Of a DNA stretch of 64,000 bases, positions 54,199 through 63,077 are shown in pieces. Positions within the stretch are counted from its first letter, which is position 1, and the number at the start of each line of letters is the position of its first letter. Below the pieces are notes generated by a model that did not search any database, was not told the DNA's origin, and saw nothing but the letters and a program-made list of their open reading frames with translations. The DNA is taken from the NCBI GenBank assembly GCA_031406155.1, contig JANOGW010000057.1, positions 45,651 to 109,650 on the forward strand. Reading direction: 5' to 3'. Source of the DNA: JACMNW01 sp031406155. GTDB lineage: Bacteria > Pseudomonadota > Alphaproteobacteria > Rhodobacterales > Rhodobacteraceae. The position numbers were made by a program, and so were the translations under genes.

Positions 54199-55371
54199 TC
54201 ATTGCCCGCCCCGGTTCCAGCCGCGCCCGCCGCAGCCGAACATCTGATATCCGGTCGCCGTGACGGCAAGCGTATCCTCGATCTTGATGAAGCCGCGTCT
54301 GGGGTGCAGCATGGTGGTTTCGACCGACAGCACCATCCCTGCCTCCAGCTTGCGGTTGGCATCGACGCCGTCATAGGCGACCGGGTGATTGGTCATCAAG
54401 AACGGCACCTCGTGCGAGATCAGCCCCATCCCATGCGCGAAAAAGTCGTTGAATCCCGCAGATGGCCCCGCACGCAGTACCGCCTCGGCCCGCTCGATCA
54501 TCACACCGCCCTCGATCCCGGGCTTGACCCATTCGAACGCGGCCTCCTGTACCGACATCACCTCGTCCAGCAGGTCCGACAATTCGGCATCAGGTTCGCC
54601 CAGTATCCCCATCCGGCACAGATCGCCGATGTAGCCATGGTAATTGCCCCCTGAGTCAATCGACAACACCTCGCCGGGCCGCCATGCCTGATCTGATGCC
54701 GCGCGGTTGTGGCTGGCCCCCAGCGTCAGAAGGCAATAGTCGAAACTCAGCCCGCGCGTGGTTTCTTGCTGTCGAAGTTCTTCGATGATGCGCGTCTTGG
54801 TCCAACCCTCGCCTGCCGCAGAAATCGTCGCCATCATCGCGTCGGTGATCAGTTCCGACGCCTGTTGCAGCAGCGCCAGTTCGGCAGGCGTCTTGATGGC
54901 GCGCATCTGTTCCAGCATGTTAGTGGCATCCAGCAGCGGGCAGAACCCGGCCAGAACGCGGTAGGCATCGGACGGCAGGAACCCCGGTTCTATTCCAACT
55001 CGCAGGCCCTGCGCCCCGATCCGGGCCAGATGCGCCACCGCCATCTGTGCGGCATCAACGCTGCCCCAACAGGCCGGCAGAAAGGTCGGTGGCCAGAACG
55101 GATGATTGAAATGCTCGCCCGCCTCCATCTTGTTGCCAATGTAGGCCGCGTGCTCCGCCTGCCCGCGCCGATAGATCACCACCGGCAGATAGCGGCTATG
55201 CCCGATTGCATCCATCGCGGCAAAGAAGATGAACCGGTAACCGCCCAGCAGATATTGAGTGTTGTGTTTGGAGGTCGCGACCAGCACATCAAGACCAGCG
55301 GCCTCCATCAGCCGGTCGATGCGGCCAAGGTCAGGGCGCAGCGATGTGTCGATGGTGTCGTCTTTCATCAT
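54199..55371 (-). CDS. M24-family metallopeptidase (Xaa-Pro peptidase/creatinase-like)
   Basis: A 390-residue pita-bread enzyme. All five metal ligands are visible: Asp in SIDSGGNYHG, Asp in YIGDLCRMG, His in FFAHGMGLISH, Glu in LSVETTMLHP and Glu in IKIEDTLAVT. The N-terminal creatinase-like domain covers about 1-160. It converges with the cupin gene and follows the Mur-ligase paralogue on the same strand (76-bp gap), which puts it in line with cyanophycin breakdown, though general dipeptide use is as likely. Confidence 0.85.
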   Translation of the reverse strand: MMKDDTIDTSLRPDLGRIDRLMEAAGLDVLVATSKHNTQYLLGGYRFIFFAAMDAIGHSRYLPVVIYRRGQAEHAAYIGNKMEAGEHFNHPFWPPTFLPACWGSVDAAQMAVAHLARIGAQGLRVGIEPGFLPSDAYRVLAGFCPLLDATNMLEQMRAIKTPAELALLQQASELITDAMMATISAAGEGWTKTRIIEELRQQETTRGLSFDYCLLTLGASHNRAASDQAWRPGEVLSIDSGGNYHGYIGDLCRMGILGEPDAELSDLLDEVMSVQEAAFEWVKPGIEGGVMIERAEAVLRAGPSAGFNDFFAHGMGLISHEVPFLMTNHPVAYDGVDANRKLEAGMVLSVETTMLHPRRGFIKIEDTLAVTATGYQMFGCGGRGWNRGGQ

Positions 55372-55447
55372 CTGTCCCCCGTCTCGGACTGCGGGCAAAG
55401 TTGAACATGATTTATGCAGTTTCATAAAGTGAAATCTGGCCGGACAA

Positions 55448-57214
55448 TTATGCCGTCCCGGACTGAACCGGCTCCTGTGGCTGGTCGGTTTCCAGCATCC
55501 GGAAAATCTGGTCGCGTTCCGAATGCACCAATAACAGTGCAAGATCGCCGGGCTGCAACAGTTGCAACACCTTTGCGGCCCCGTCTGACGGTGACATGGC
55601 ATCAATGATATGCGCCGCTGACACCCCCTGCGCCAGAACCTCCTCGCGCAGCAGACGAGGTATCTCGCCGGGCACGCGCCCCCGCAGGTAACCGGGCAAT
55701 TCGGCAACCACCACGACATCGGGGTGCAGCGCGCAAGCCCCCCGCGCCAGATCGCGAATGTCCTGATCGGAACGATCGCCGGCCTGCGCGATCATGACGA
55801 AACGCCGCCTGGCAGGGATGCCGGCAAGTGCCCCTGTCACGGCGGCAATCGAATGCGGGTTATGGGCGAAATCGACAAAAACCCGCGCGCCATTGTAGGC
55901 AAATTCATTGCAGCGTCCCGGGTTGTCGGCGGAGTCGGATCGAAATGCGGCCAAGGCGCGCGCTATCGAGGCGGTGTCAATTCCCAGCACATGCGCCAGA
56001 CACATCGCGCCCAACGCGTTGGACACATTGTACCGCGCCACGCCGCCCATCGCGATAGGCACCTCCGCCACCGCGATCACCCTGTGAAGGGCGGCCCCGT
56101 CAAACAACCAAATCGTACCCTGTGCCACAAAACCGCACGTTTGCCCTGCGCCCCGTGCCGCCACGATCTGCGGCGCATCCGCATCTAGCGAAAACCAGCA
56201 TGCCTTGATCCCCAGCCGAGCGGCCTCCGCCACCACCGGCGCGTCATCAGCGTTCAGGATCAGCACACCGCCTGTCCCAAGCCCCCGGCGGATCGCGAAC
56301 TTCACCTCCGCCAGTTGCGCTACAGTTGTGATCCCGTATTCCCCCAGATGATCCGCCGCGACGTTGGTCACGACCGCAGCACTGGCCTGACGAACCGGCA
56401 AACCGCGTCGCAATATCCCGCCCCGTGCCAGTTCCAGAAACCCGATCTCAAGCGTTTCGTTGCGCAGCAGCATCCGCGCGCCCCCGGGGCCAGAGAAATC
56501 GCCCTGCTCCAGCACCGCGTCGCCCACCCGCACCATATCGCTGGAGGTCAGGCCCGCGATCCGCCCCGCCTCGCGCGCCATTGCCATTGCAAGCCGGGTG
56601 GTGGTGGTCTTGCCGTTGGTGCCGGTGATCAGGCCCACCGGCAGATTGCCAAGCGTCGTCCAATTCACATCGTCCGGCTTTGGCAGTGCCGAAACGGCCC
56701 AGCTACGCGACCGCTTGCCGTGGCCGATGGTCAAAAGATCCTCGTCGATCAACACATCAAGGCCGCGCGCCTCCGCCGCATTAGCAAGGGTCACCAGGGG
56801 CGGATTTGCCTCGGCCGCCATCGCTGCGCGCAGATTGCGGGTCATCGCGCCGAAGTCGCCCCGCACCGCCGACAGCAGATCGGCTGCAACGAAATGCCAG
56901 GCCGTTTGCAAAACCGAAGTTGCCGCATACAACTGATCCACCGGTGCCGAGATCGCCACCGATATGCCGCCGTTATGGGGCCGAGTGACGAAGCCTTCGC
57001 CGGTCCAGCCCACCGCGTCCAGCACCCGGCGCGCGTGATGCTGCCAAAGGGCCGTCACCCGCGCCGGATTAAAGCCGCTGTAATCCGCCTCCAGCGCGGT
57101 ACCGGCGCGGTCCCACAACAGCCCCGGTCCGGTCAAGCGCCGGCAATCCCCGGTGCGCAGGTCCGCGGACGAGGCAACCGGTACCTCCAAAGGATCGGCG
57201 ATGTCATCGGTCAT
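55448..57214 (-). CDS. CphA-derived Mur-ligase-only protein (ATP-grasp lost)
   Basis: A 588-residue protein. From residue 198 it matches the Mur half of the adjacent CphA: P-loop GTNGKTTTT, FLELARGGILRRGLPVRQAS, TNVAADHLGEYGITT and the C-terminal FVDFAHNPHSIAAV ... AQAGDRSDQDIRDLARG. Just before the P-loop it keeps LLTIGHGKRSRSW (GHGK at 164-167), the piece that opens the CphA ATP-grasp (GHGKYQKR at 202-209), but only 34 residues, not 301, separate the two. The N-terminal 150 residues lack the CphA HILEH site and match nothing I recognise. It starts 8 bp after cphA. Confidence 0.85.
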   Translation of the reverse strand: MTDDIADPLEVPVASSADLRTGDCRRLTGPGLLWDRAGTALEADYSGFNPARVTALWQHHARRVLDAVGWTGEGFVTRPHNGGISVAISAPVDQLYAATSVLQTAWHFVAADLLSAVRGDFGAMTRNLRAAMAAEANPPLVTLANAAEARGLDVLIDEDLLTIGHGKRSRSWAVSALPKPDDVNWTTLGNLPVGLITGTNGKTTTTRLAMAMAREAGRIAGLTSSDMVRVGDAVLEQGDFSGPGGARMLLRNETLEIGFLELARGGILRRGLPVRQASAAVVTNVAADHLGEYGITTVAQLAEVKFAIRRGLGTGGVLILNADDAPVVAEAARLGIKACWFSLDADAPQIVAARGAGQTCGFVAQGTIWLFDGAALHRVIAVAEVPIAMGGVARYNVSNALGAMCLAHVLGIDTASIARALAAFRSDSADNPGRCNEFAYNGARVFVDFAHNPHSIAAVTGALAGIPARRRFVMIAQAGDRSDQDIRDLARGACALHPDVVVVAELPGYLRGRVPGEIPRLLREEVLAQGVSAAHIIDAMSPSDGAAKVLQLLQPGDLALLLVHSERDQIFRMLETDQPQEPVQSGTA

Positions 57215-57221
57215 GGCCCGG

Positions 57222-60023
57222 TCAATCGCCGCCTTCGCCGGATCCGCGCGCCAGCCGCACCCCCCGCTCGTCTCGGATCAAGGTATCGGCATCGGTGATC
57301 AGGTTTTCCATGCCCGCCAGCTTCGGGCGATCCTTCGACGCTGTTGCCGCCGGTTCTGCACGGTTGGGGTCTTTGAAATAAATGATCTGCTTCCAGCAGC
57401 GCACGGTATCGTCGCCGTTGATCACCAGAAGATCGCCTTCAGTGGCGAGGTTCAAGCCAAACTCAACCGCCTCTGCCTCATTCGGCACGATGTGGATGGC
57501 ATCGGCAGCCACGCCATTGGCGATCAACGCCGACTTCATCAGTTGCGGGATCTCGTCATGCCCGCGCCCGCGACGGTTGTCATCGGCTTTGCAGATGAAA
57601 ACGTCAAAATGTTGGGCCAGAATCCGCGCCGCCGTTGCGACATCCTGATCGCGACGGTCGCCCGGCACCGACAGCACGAAGATCCGCCGACCGGTCACAT
57701 CCAGTTGCCCCACCAACCCCGAAAGCGCGGTGAAAGCTGCCGGATTGTGGGCGTAATCGAGGATCACCTTGAAGGCATGTTCGTCAAAGACGTTGGTGCG
57801 GCCCGGCACCTGGAAAAAGCTGGTATCGAAGGTCCGCAACCCATGCCGGATATTGTCGAGGTCAACGCCGAAACTGAAGGCCATGGCGGCGGCAAACATG
57901 GCATTCTGGACGTTGTGGGTGGCCTTGCCCTCGAACGTCGCCGGGATCAGATGCGACCACAAGACAGGCAGGTGCGTGCCATGGTTGTAGATGGTGATCA
58001 TGTCGCCGTTCATGCCACGTTCCAGCACCACGGCGCGGCCACCGGCGCGGATATGTTCTTTCACCAAGGCATGATCGGAGTTCATCGTGGCATAGCAGAT
58101 GGTCTTGGCGGTGACGTAGTCGGCCATCCGAAGGCAATGAATGTCATCAGCATTCAGCACCACGGTTTCGGTCGCACTTTCCACGACCACCCGTTTGATC
58201 TTGGCCATTTCCTCCAACGTGTTGATGCCGCCAAGGCCCATGTGATCTTCGGTCACATTCAGGCAGGCCGCCACGTCGGACCGCCGGTAGCCAAGTCCCG
58301 CCCGCAGCACACCACCCCGCGCGGTTTCCATCACCGCGAAATCGACCGACGGATCGCGCAGCACCATCTGCGCCGAGGCGGGGCCGGTCATGTCGCCCTT
58401 TACCGTCACCTTGCCATCGACATAAACCCCGTCCGTCGAGGTCAGCCCGACCCGGTGGCCGCAGGATTTCATGATATGCGCCAGCATCCGGCTGGTGGTG
58501 GTCTTGCCATTGGTACCGGTGATCGCGGCAATCGGGATGCGCGCTTTCGATCCCAGCGGAAACAGCATCTCCATCACCTTGCCCGCCACATCGCGCGGCG
58601 TGCCCTCAGATGGCGAAACGTGCATCCGGAAACCCGGCGCCGCATTCACCTCGACAATAGCACCGCCGATGTCCTTGTAGGACTTGGTGATATCGTCGAT
58701 CAGAAAATCGACGCCGCCCACGTCCAGCCCGATCGCCACCACCGCCCGTTCCGCCATATCGCGGTTGTCGGGATGCACGATGTCGGTCACATCAATCGCC
58801 GTGCCACCGGTCGACAGATTGGCGGTGGATCGCAGATAGAACAGCCGCCCCGCCTCCAGCACCGAGTCCGCGCTCAGCCCGGCTTCCTGCATCAGTCGTT
58901 CGGCCTGCGCGTCCAGTTCCAGATTGGTCAGCACCTTCTGGTGGCCGATACCGCGGCGCGGATCCTTGTTCACCTCGTCCACCAGTTGGGCAATGGTCAA
59001 CGCGCCATTGCCGACCACGTGCCCCGGCACCCGCTTGGCGGCCGCTTCCAAGGTACCATTCACCACCAGCATCCGGTGATCAAAGCCGGTAACGAAGCTT
59101 TCCACGATCACCGCACTGGACTTGCCTTGCGCATAGGCGTCGGCATGGGCCAATTCCACTTGCTCGGGCGTCGCGAGGTTGATCGAAACTCCGCGCCCAT
59201 GATTTGCATCCAGCGGTTTGACCACCACCGGAAACCCGATGCGCGTTGCCGCACGAACCGCTTCGGCGGCACTGTAGACGATCAGTTGCCGTGGCACCGG
59301 CAGGCCCAGATCATTCAGCAAGGTCGAGGTTTCCGATTTGTCACCGGCAATCTCTACCCCGATGCAGCGCGTCTCAGAGGTGATCGTCGCCATGATCCGT
59401 TTTTGGTATTTGCCGTGCCCGAACTGCACCAGCGAATAGGCATTCAGCCGCAGCCAAGGAATATCCCGATCCTCGGCCGCCTTCACAAGGCTTGCAGTTG
59501 ACGGCCCCAATTCGCGCCGCTGTGCCGACAGAACGAAATCCTTCAGCTCTGCCGCGAAATCGAAGGCAGGATCAAAATCGTAGTCGAGCATGACCTGAAC
59601 ATGCTTAGGCAGGATATGCATCAACAGCCGCATCGCCAACGCACAGGCATCAAGGCCCACATCGCGCTGCTTGTAGGCGAAGACCATGTTGTAGTGCCCC
59701 GGCACCCCGGTGGACCGAGTGCGCCCGAAGCTGACGTCCGATCCCGCCTCGCCCTGAATTTCCAGCGCACAATGTTCCAGAATATGGCCCATCCATGTGC
59801 CCTCATCCTCGCGCAGCCGGCGCAGGAAACCGCCCTCGACCCGGTAGGAACAGCCATGCTCGGCCAACCCCGGCAGGGCTGTGACCAGTGCGTCGATAAA
59901 CTCCGTCCCCAGCTTGACCGATGGCCAATCCTCCAGCACACCAAGGTCAATCACATGCCGGATCAGCGGAAAACTTGCCCAGACATTTGGCCCGCCGTAA
60001 ACGTTGGTGGTGACAATCTTCAT
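57222..60023 (-). CDS. cphA: Cyanophycin synthetase
   Basis: Builds the Arg-Asp polymer cyanophycin from ATP, Asp and Arg without ribosomes. The 933-residue protein has an N-terminal domain with HILEH (80-84), a pattern that fits the zinc-type primer-making site reported for CphA; an ATP-grasp from GHGKYQKR (202) through PLDANHGRG to VEVNAAPGF (458); and a Mur-ligase half with P-loop GTNGKTTTS (503). It is slightly longer than the 870-900 usual. The ATG at 60023 (MKIVTTNVYGG) is chosen over a longer frame. It follows cphB by 58 bp. Confidence 0.95.
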   Translation of the reverse strand: MKIVTTNVYGGPNVWASFPLIRHVIDLGVLEDWPSVKLGTEFIDALVTALPGLAEHGCSYRVEGGFLRRLREDEGTWMGHILEHCALEIQGEAGSDVSFGRTRSTGVPGHYNMVFAYKQRDVGLDACALAMRLLMHILPKHVQVMLDYDFDPAFDFAAELKDFVLSAQRRELGPSTASLVKAAEDRDIPWLRLNAYSLVQFGHGKYQKRIMATITSETRCIGVEIAGDKSETSTLLNDLGLPVPRQLIVYSAAEAVRAATRIGFPVVVKPLDANHGRGVSINLATPEQVELAHADAYAQGKSSAVIVESFVTGFDHRMLVVNGTLEAAAKRVPGHVVGNGALTIAQLVDEVNKDPRRGIGHQKVLTNLELDAQAERLMQEAGLSADSVLEAGRLFYLRSTANLSTGGTAIDVTDIVHPDNRDMAERAVVAIGLDVGGVDFLIDDITKSYKDIGGAIVEVNAAPGFRMHVSPSEGTPRDVAGKVMEMLFPLGSKARIPIAAITGTNGKTTTSRMLAHIMKSCGHRVGLTSTDGVYVDGKVTVKGDMTGPASAQMVLRDPSVDFAVMETARGGVLRAGLGYRRSDVAACLNVTEDHMGLGGINTLEEMAKIKRVVVESATETVVLNADDIHCLRMADYVTAKTICYATMNSDHALVKEHIRAGGRAVVLERGMNGDMITIYNHGTHLPVLWSHLIPATFEGKATHNVQNAMFAAAMAFSFGVDLDNIRHGLRTFDTSFFQVPGRTNVFDEHAFKVILDYAHNPAAFTALSGLVGQLDVTGRRIFVLSVPGDRRDQDVATAARILAQHFDVFICKADDNRRGRGHDEIPQLMKSALIANGVAADAIHIVPNEAEAVEFGLNLATEGDLLVINGDDTVRCWKQIIYFKDPNRAEPAATASKDRPKLAGMENLITDADTLIRDERGVRLARGSGEGGD

Positions 60024-60081
60024 TGGCGCACAACTCCCCCTGATGATGCTGGGGGTTGTGCCCCTGCATTTTGTTTCTGTC

Positions 60082-60957
60082 TCAGCTTTCGATGGCGTCG
60101 TCTTCGGCGGCCAACAGACCGAGGCCCACTTCATTCTGTGGCGGATAGGATTTGCGGATTTTCAAATCGTACCTGCACCCTTCGCCCATCACATCCACCC
60201 GCAGGCCAAGCAGACTTAGCGCCTGCCCCGGCTGTGCGTTCCACATCGAAGAATGCGTCATCTGCCCGGCATCCACCACCGTCACGGTACCCGATCCCAC
60301 CACCTCCAGCACGTTGTCCGGCCCGATGAAGGCGGCGGTATCCTCGTCGATGCCAAGCCCGATCAGGAACGGGTTGAACGACGATGCGGTCAACAGCCGC
60401 CCCAGCCGGTTGCGCTGGGTAAAATGCTGGTCGATGATCACGGCATTGGTCAGCCCCAGACCGGGCGCCAGTGTCACGGCCCCCTCCAGCGGGCCGACAT
60501 TGCTTTGCCCGCCACTGATCATATGTTCCGACATGATCGACGCCCCGGCCGAGGTGCCCGCAACCGCAACCCCCTGCGCATTGCGCCGCCGGATGGCCTG
60601 CGCAATCGCCGTGCCGCCCAGAATGGTGGATAGCCGCAACTGATTGCCGCCGGTGATGAAAATCCCGCTCGCCCGTTCCAGCATCGCCACGTACTTGGGG
60701 TCCTCGCAATCCGCACGGGCGGTGATCGGCAGGAACTCAACCCGCCCCGCCCCCAGATCACGGAAAATGCGGTTGTAATCAGCGCCGGTGGTTTCCAGTT
60801 GCGATGCGGTCGGGATCACCACGATATCGGCGGACCCGGCACCCGACAGATCGACAAAGCGGCGGTGGATGTGCCTGTCCTTGGTGCGGTCTTCACCGCC
60901 GCCAATGGGGATGATGAAACCGCGACCGTCGTTCTTTTCCAGTTTTGCAGGACACAT
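60082..60957 (-). CDS. cphB: Cyanophycinase
   Basis: Serine hydrolase that cuts cyanophycin to beta-Asp-Arg dipeptides. The 291-residue protein has FIIPIGGGEDR, the nucleophile elbow VAGTSAGASIMSEHM (S136) and the conserved IIDQHFTQRNRLGRLL. It is the first gene of the leftward unit before cphA, so synthesis and breakdown genes are transcribed together. No isoaspartyl dipeptidase gene is seen in the window. Confidence 0.95.
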   Translation of the reverse strand: MCPAKLEKNDGRGFIIPIGGGEDRTKDRHIHRRFVDLSGAGSADIVVIPTASQLETTGADYNRIFRDLGAGRVEFLPITARADCEDPKYVAMLERASGIFITGGNQLRLSTILGGTAIAQAIRRRNAQGVAVAGTSAGASIMSEHMISGGQSNVGPLEGAVTLAPGLGLTNAVIIDQHFTQRNRLGRLLTASSFNPFLIGLGIDEDTAAFIGPDNVLEVVGSGTVTVVDAGQMTHSSMWNAQPGQALSLLGLRVDVMGEGCRYDLKIRKSYPPQNEVGLGLLAAEDDAIES

Positions 60958-61117
60958 ATGTTTGGAAGTCTCTCACTAAATTTTCGGCTCGGTTAGCGGT
61001 TCGATAGACACCACCTCGGGTCACACAGCGCAATTGCTGCAGACACCGAGACCATAGACGGCCACGCCCCGCGATCACAACTCTTGTTTTGCAAACTGGC
61101 TGCGCGTGATCCGAGAC

Positions 61118-61147
61118 ACAGGGGGGCATCGCACATCGCGCCCCTGT
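61118..61147. promoter_or_regulatory. Inverted repeat in the cphB/ureohydrolase divergent region
   Basis: ACAGGGG (61118-61124) is repeated inverted as CCCCTGT (61141-61147) with a 16-bp spacer, in the 295-bp region between the divergent starts. It may be an operator for one or both genes. Confidence 0.3.
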
Positions 61148-61252
61148 CAAATTCTGCTGCAGTCTTGGGTTGAACATGACCGCGAATGGGGTTGAATGCA
61201 GACACCCCCGATCCGGAGGGTGCCCCTTGTCCAACGGAACGGTTCACGCAGC

Positions 61253-62230
61253 ATGCCCGCAAACCCCTTCTTCCAGCCCGTCTCAGCCATTGACCTGCCG
61301 CGCTTTGCCGGTGTGCCCAGCTTCATGCGGTTGCCATACCTTACGCCAAGGGACGCAGAATATGGACAGGTTCAGATGGGGCTGGTCGGCATTCCCTGGG
61401 ATGGCGGCACCACGAACCGGCCGGGGCCACGCCATGGGCCGCGTCAGTTGCGCGATCTTTCAACGATGATCCGGGCGGGAAATCCGGTGACCGGCGTCAA
61501 TCCGTTTGCCACCGTGAACTGTGCCGATCTTGGCGATGTGTCCCCGAACCCGGTCGATGTGATCGACAGCATGGCGCGGATCGCCGCGTTTTATGCCGAC
61601 CTGAAATCGCGCGGTATCGTGCCGATGACGGCGGGCGGCGATCATCTGTCCACCCTGCCGGTGCTGCGGGCATTGGCGCAGGACGCCCCGGTCGGGTTCA
61701 TCCAGTTCGACAGCCATACCGATTTGTTTGACAGCTATTTCGGCGGCAACAAATTCACCCACGGCACACCATTTCGGCGGGCGATCGAGGAGGGCCTGAT
61801 CGATCCAAAACGTATGGTCCAGATCGGTATCCGCGGCACCGCTTACAACTCGGATGATATTGATTGGGGCGAGGCACAGGGCGTGCGCATCATCCGGATC
61901 GAGGAATTCTTTGACCGGGGCGTCAAGGACGTGATGGCCGAAGCCCGCCTGATTGTCGGAACCCTGCCCGCCTATTGCAGCTTTGATATCGATTTCATTG
62001 ACCCCGCCTACGCGCCCGGCACCGGCACGCCCGAAATTGGCGGGCCGACCAGCTATCAGGCGCAACAGGTGGTGCGCGAACTGATGGGGGTGAACCTGAT
62101 CGGCTGCGATCTGGTCGAGGTGTCGCCGCCGTTCGATCAGACCGGCAACACAGCGTGGCTTGGCGTGTCGATCATGTTCGAGTTGATGTGCGTGCTGGCA
62201 ACCGCGATGGCCGCACGGGCGGCAGGGTAG
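61253..62230 (+). CDS. Ureohydrolase (agmatinase/arginase family)
   Basis: A 325-residue dimanganese enzyme. The metal ligands are seen in TAGGDHLSTLP, FIQFDSHTDLFD and CSFDIDFIDPAYAPGTGTPE. DSHTD replaces the more common DAHxD. It resembles agmatinase and guanidino-acid hydrolases, so the substrate could be arginine, agmatine or another guanidino compound. Its divergent position next to cphB/cphA fits use of cyanophycin-derived arginine. The start may instead be the in-frame ATG at 61196. Confidence 0.85.
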   Translation: MPANPFFQPVSAIDLPRFAGVPSFMRLPYLTPRDAEYGQVQMGLVGIPWDGGTTNRPGPRHGPRQLRDLSTMIRAGNPVTGVNPFATVNCADLGDVSPNPVDVIDSMARIAAFYADLKSRGIVPMTAGGDHLSTLPVLRALAQDAPVGFIQFDSHTDLFDSYFGGNKFTHGTPFRRAIEEGLIDPKRMVQIGIRGTAYNSDDIDWGEAQGVRIIRIEEFFDRGVKDVMAEARLIVGTLPAYCSFDIDFIDPAYAPGTGTPEIGGPTSYQAQQVVRELMGVNLIGCDLVEVSPPFDQTGNTAWLGVSIMFELMCVLATAMAARAAG

Positions 62231-62417
62231 GTTCGTGAGGCGGCTTGGCCTTGCGACGAGCGAAGGTCCGCTACGCGGACCTTCCTGCCTTTGGCTGGGG
62301 TAGCTCTATCGCCAGTCGCAGACGCAGCATGACCGACATGATGGGCGGAAAGCGGACCCGAGCATGCGCAGCATGACCTTCCTACATTTTTGCCGAAGCC
62401 GTCATCCAACATCCCGG
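62231..62417. other. Gap downstream of the ureohydrolase gene
   Basis: No gene is supported. GGTCCGC-TAC-GCGGACC (62266-62282) is a perfect 7-bp hairpin that could act as a terminator without a T-run. The rest, including GCAGCATGACCGACATGATG, resembles short degenerate intergenic sequence often seen in this bacterial group. Confidence 0.4.
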
Positions 62418-62446
62418 TTGACGCATTAGAGTAATAGCCCTATTAA
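62418..62446 (+). promoter_or_regulatory. Sigma70 promoter of the tetR operon
   Basis: TTGACG (62418-62423) and TATTAA (62441-62446) are 17 bp apart. The -10 overlaps the small palindrome TAATAG-CC-CTATTA (62432-62445). Confidence 0.65.
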
Positions 62447-62451
62447 CGCCA

Positions 62452-62469
62452 TTAGAGCAATAACTCTAA
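62452..62469 (+). promoter_or_regulatory. Probable TetR autoregulatory operator
   Basis: TTAGAG-CAATAA-CTCTAA is a perfect 18-bp palindrome placed at the expected transcription start; a direct repeat of its left half (TTAGAGTAAT) lies 26 bp upstream inside the promoter. It would let the TetR protein repress its own operon. Confidence 0.6.
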
Positions 62470-62480
62470 CGGATGAATCG

Positions 62481-63077
62481 ATGAGACCCGACACCAAGAC
62501 ACGCATCCTCGACGCCGCCTTAGCGCTCTTCAACGAACGCGGCACGTCCGCGGTTACCACCAACCATATCGCCGAGGCGATGGGGATCAGCCCCGGCAAT
62601 CTCTACTACCACTTTCGCAACAAGGCCGAGATCGTGCAGGGCCTGTTCGCCCGCATCGTCGGTGAATGGGCCACGAACTACGCTGTGCCACCCGGCACCA
62701 TGCCCAGTATCCAACTGACGGAGGCCATGGTGGCAGGAAATTTCGAGATTCAGGCGCGTTACCGCTTCTTCTTCCGTGACCTGACGCTATTGCTCAATGC
62801 CGACCCCGCGCTGGCCACCACCTATCATCAGAACCGCGCCTCTGGTCTTGCCAATACGAAGCTCCATCTGAACCTCTTCGCGGAAGCAGGAGTGTTCAAG
62901 CCCTTCGCGGATGCCGTCGCACTCGATGACCTCGCCCAGATGCTCTGGCTGGTGGGCGATTTCTGGCTGGTTTTCAAGGACACCGGTGGGGCGGACTTCA
63001 GCCCCGCAGATACGGATCAGGGCATTCGCCTGTTCCGCCGCCTTCTCACCCCTCATCTCAATGGAGACATGAAATGA
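62481..63077 (+). CDS. TetR/AcrR-family regulator
   Basis: A 198-residue repressor. The DNA-binding domain (TKTRILDAALALFNERGTSA, then NHIAEAMGISPGNLYYHFRN) is followed by an all-helical ligand domain (about 75-195). It is first in an operon with the membrane protein, overlapping by ATGA, and has a palindrome at its promoter. The ligand is unknown. Confidence 0.9.
   Translation: MRPDTKTRILDAALALFNERGTSAVTTNHIAEAMGISPGNLYYHFRNKAEIVQGLFARIVGEWATNYAVPPGTMPSIQLTEAMVAGNFEIQARYRFFFRDLTLLLNADPALATTYHQNRASGLANTKLHLNLFAEAGVFKPFADAVALDDLAQMLWLVGDFWLVFKDTGGADFSPADTDQGIRLFRRLLTPHLNGDMK

Noticed and set aside
57153..59501. Long open frame (782 codons) on the plus strand opposite cphA
   Set aside because: It is antisense to an unambiguous cyanophycin synthetase, has a His/Arg/Gln-rich composition typical of reverse frames in GC-rich DNA, and has no ribosome site or recognisable domain.
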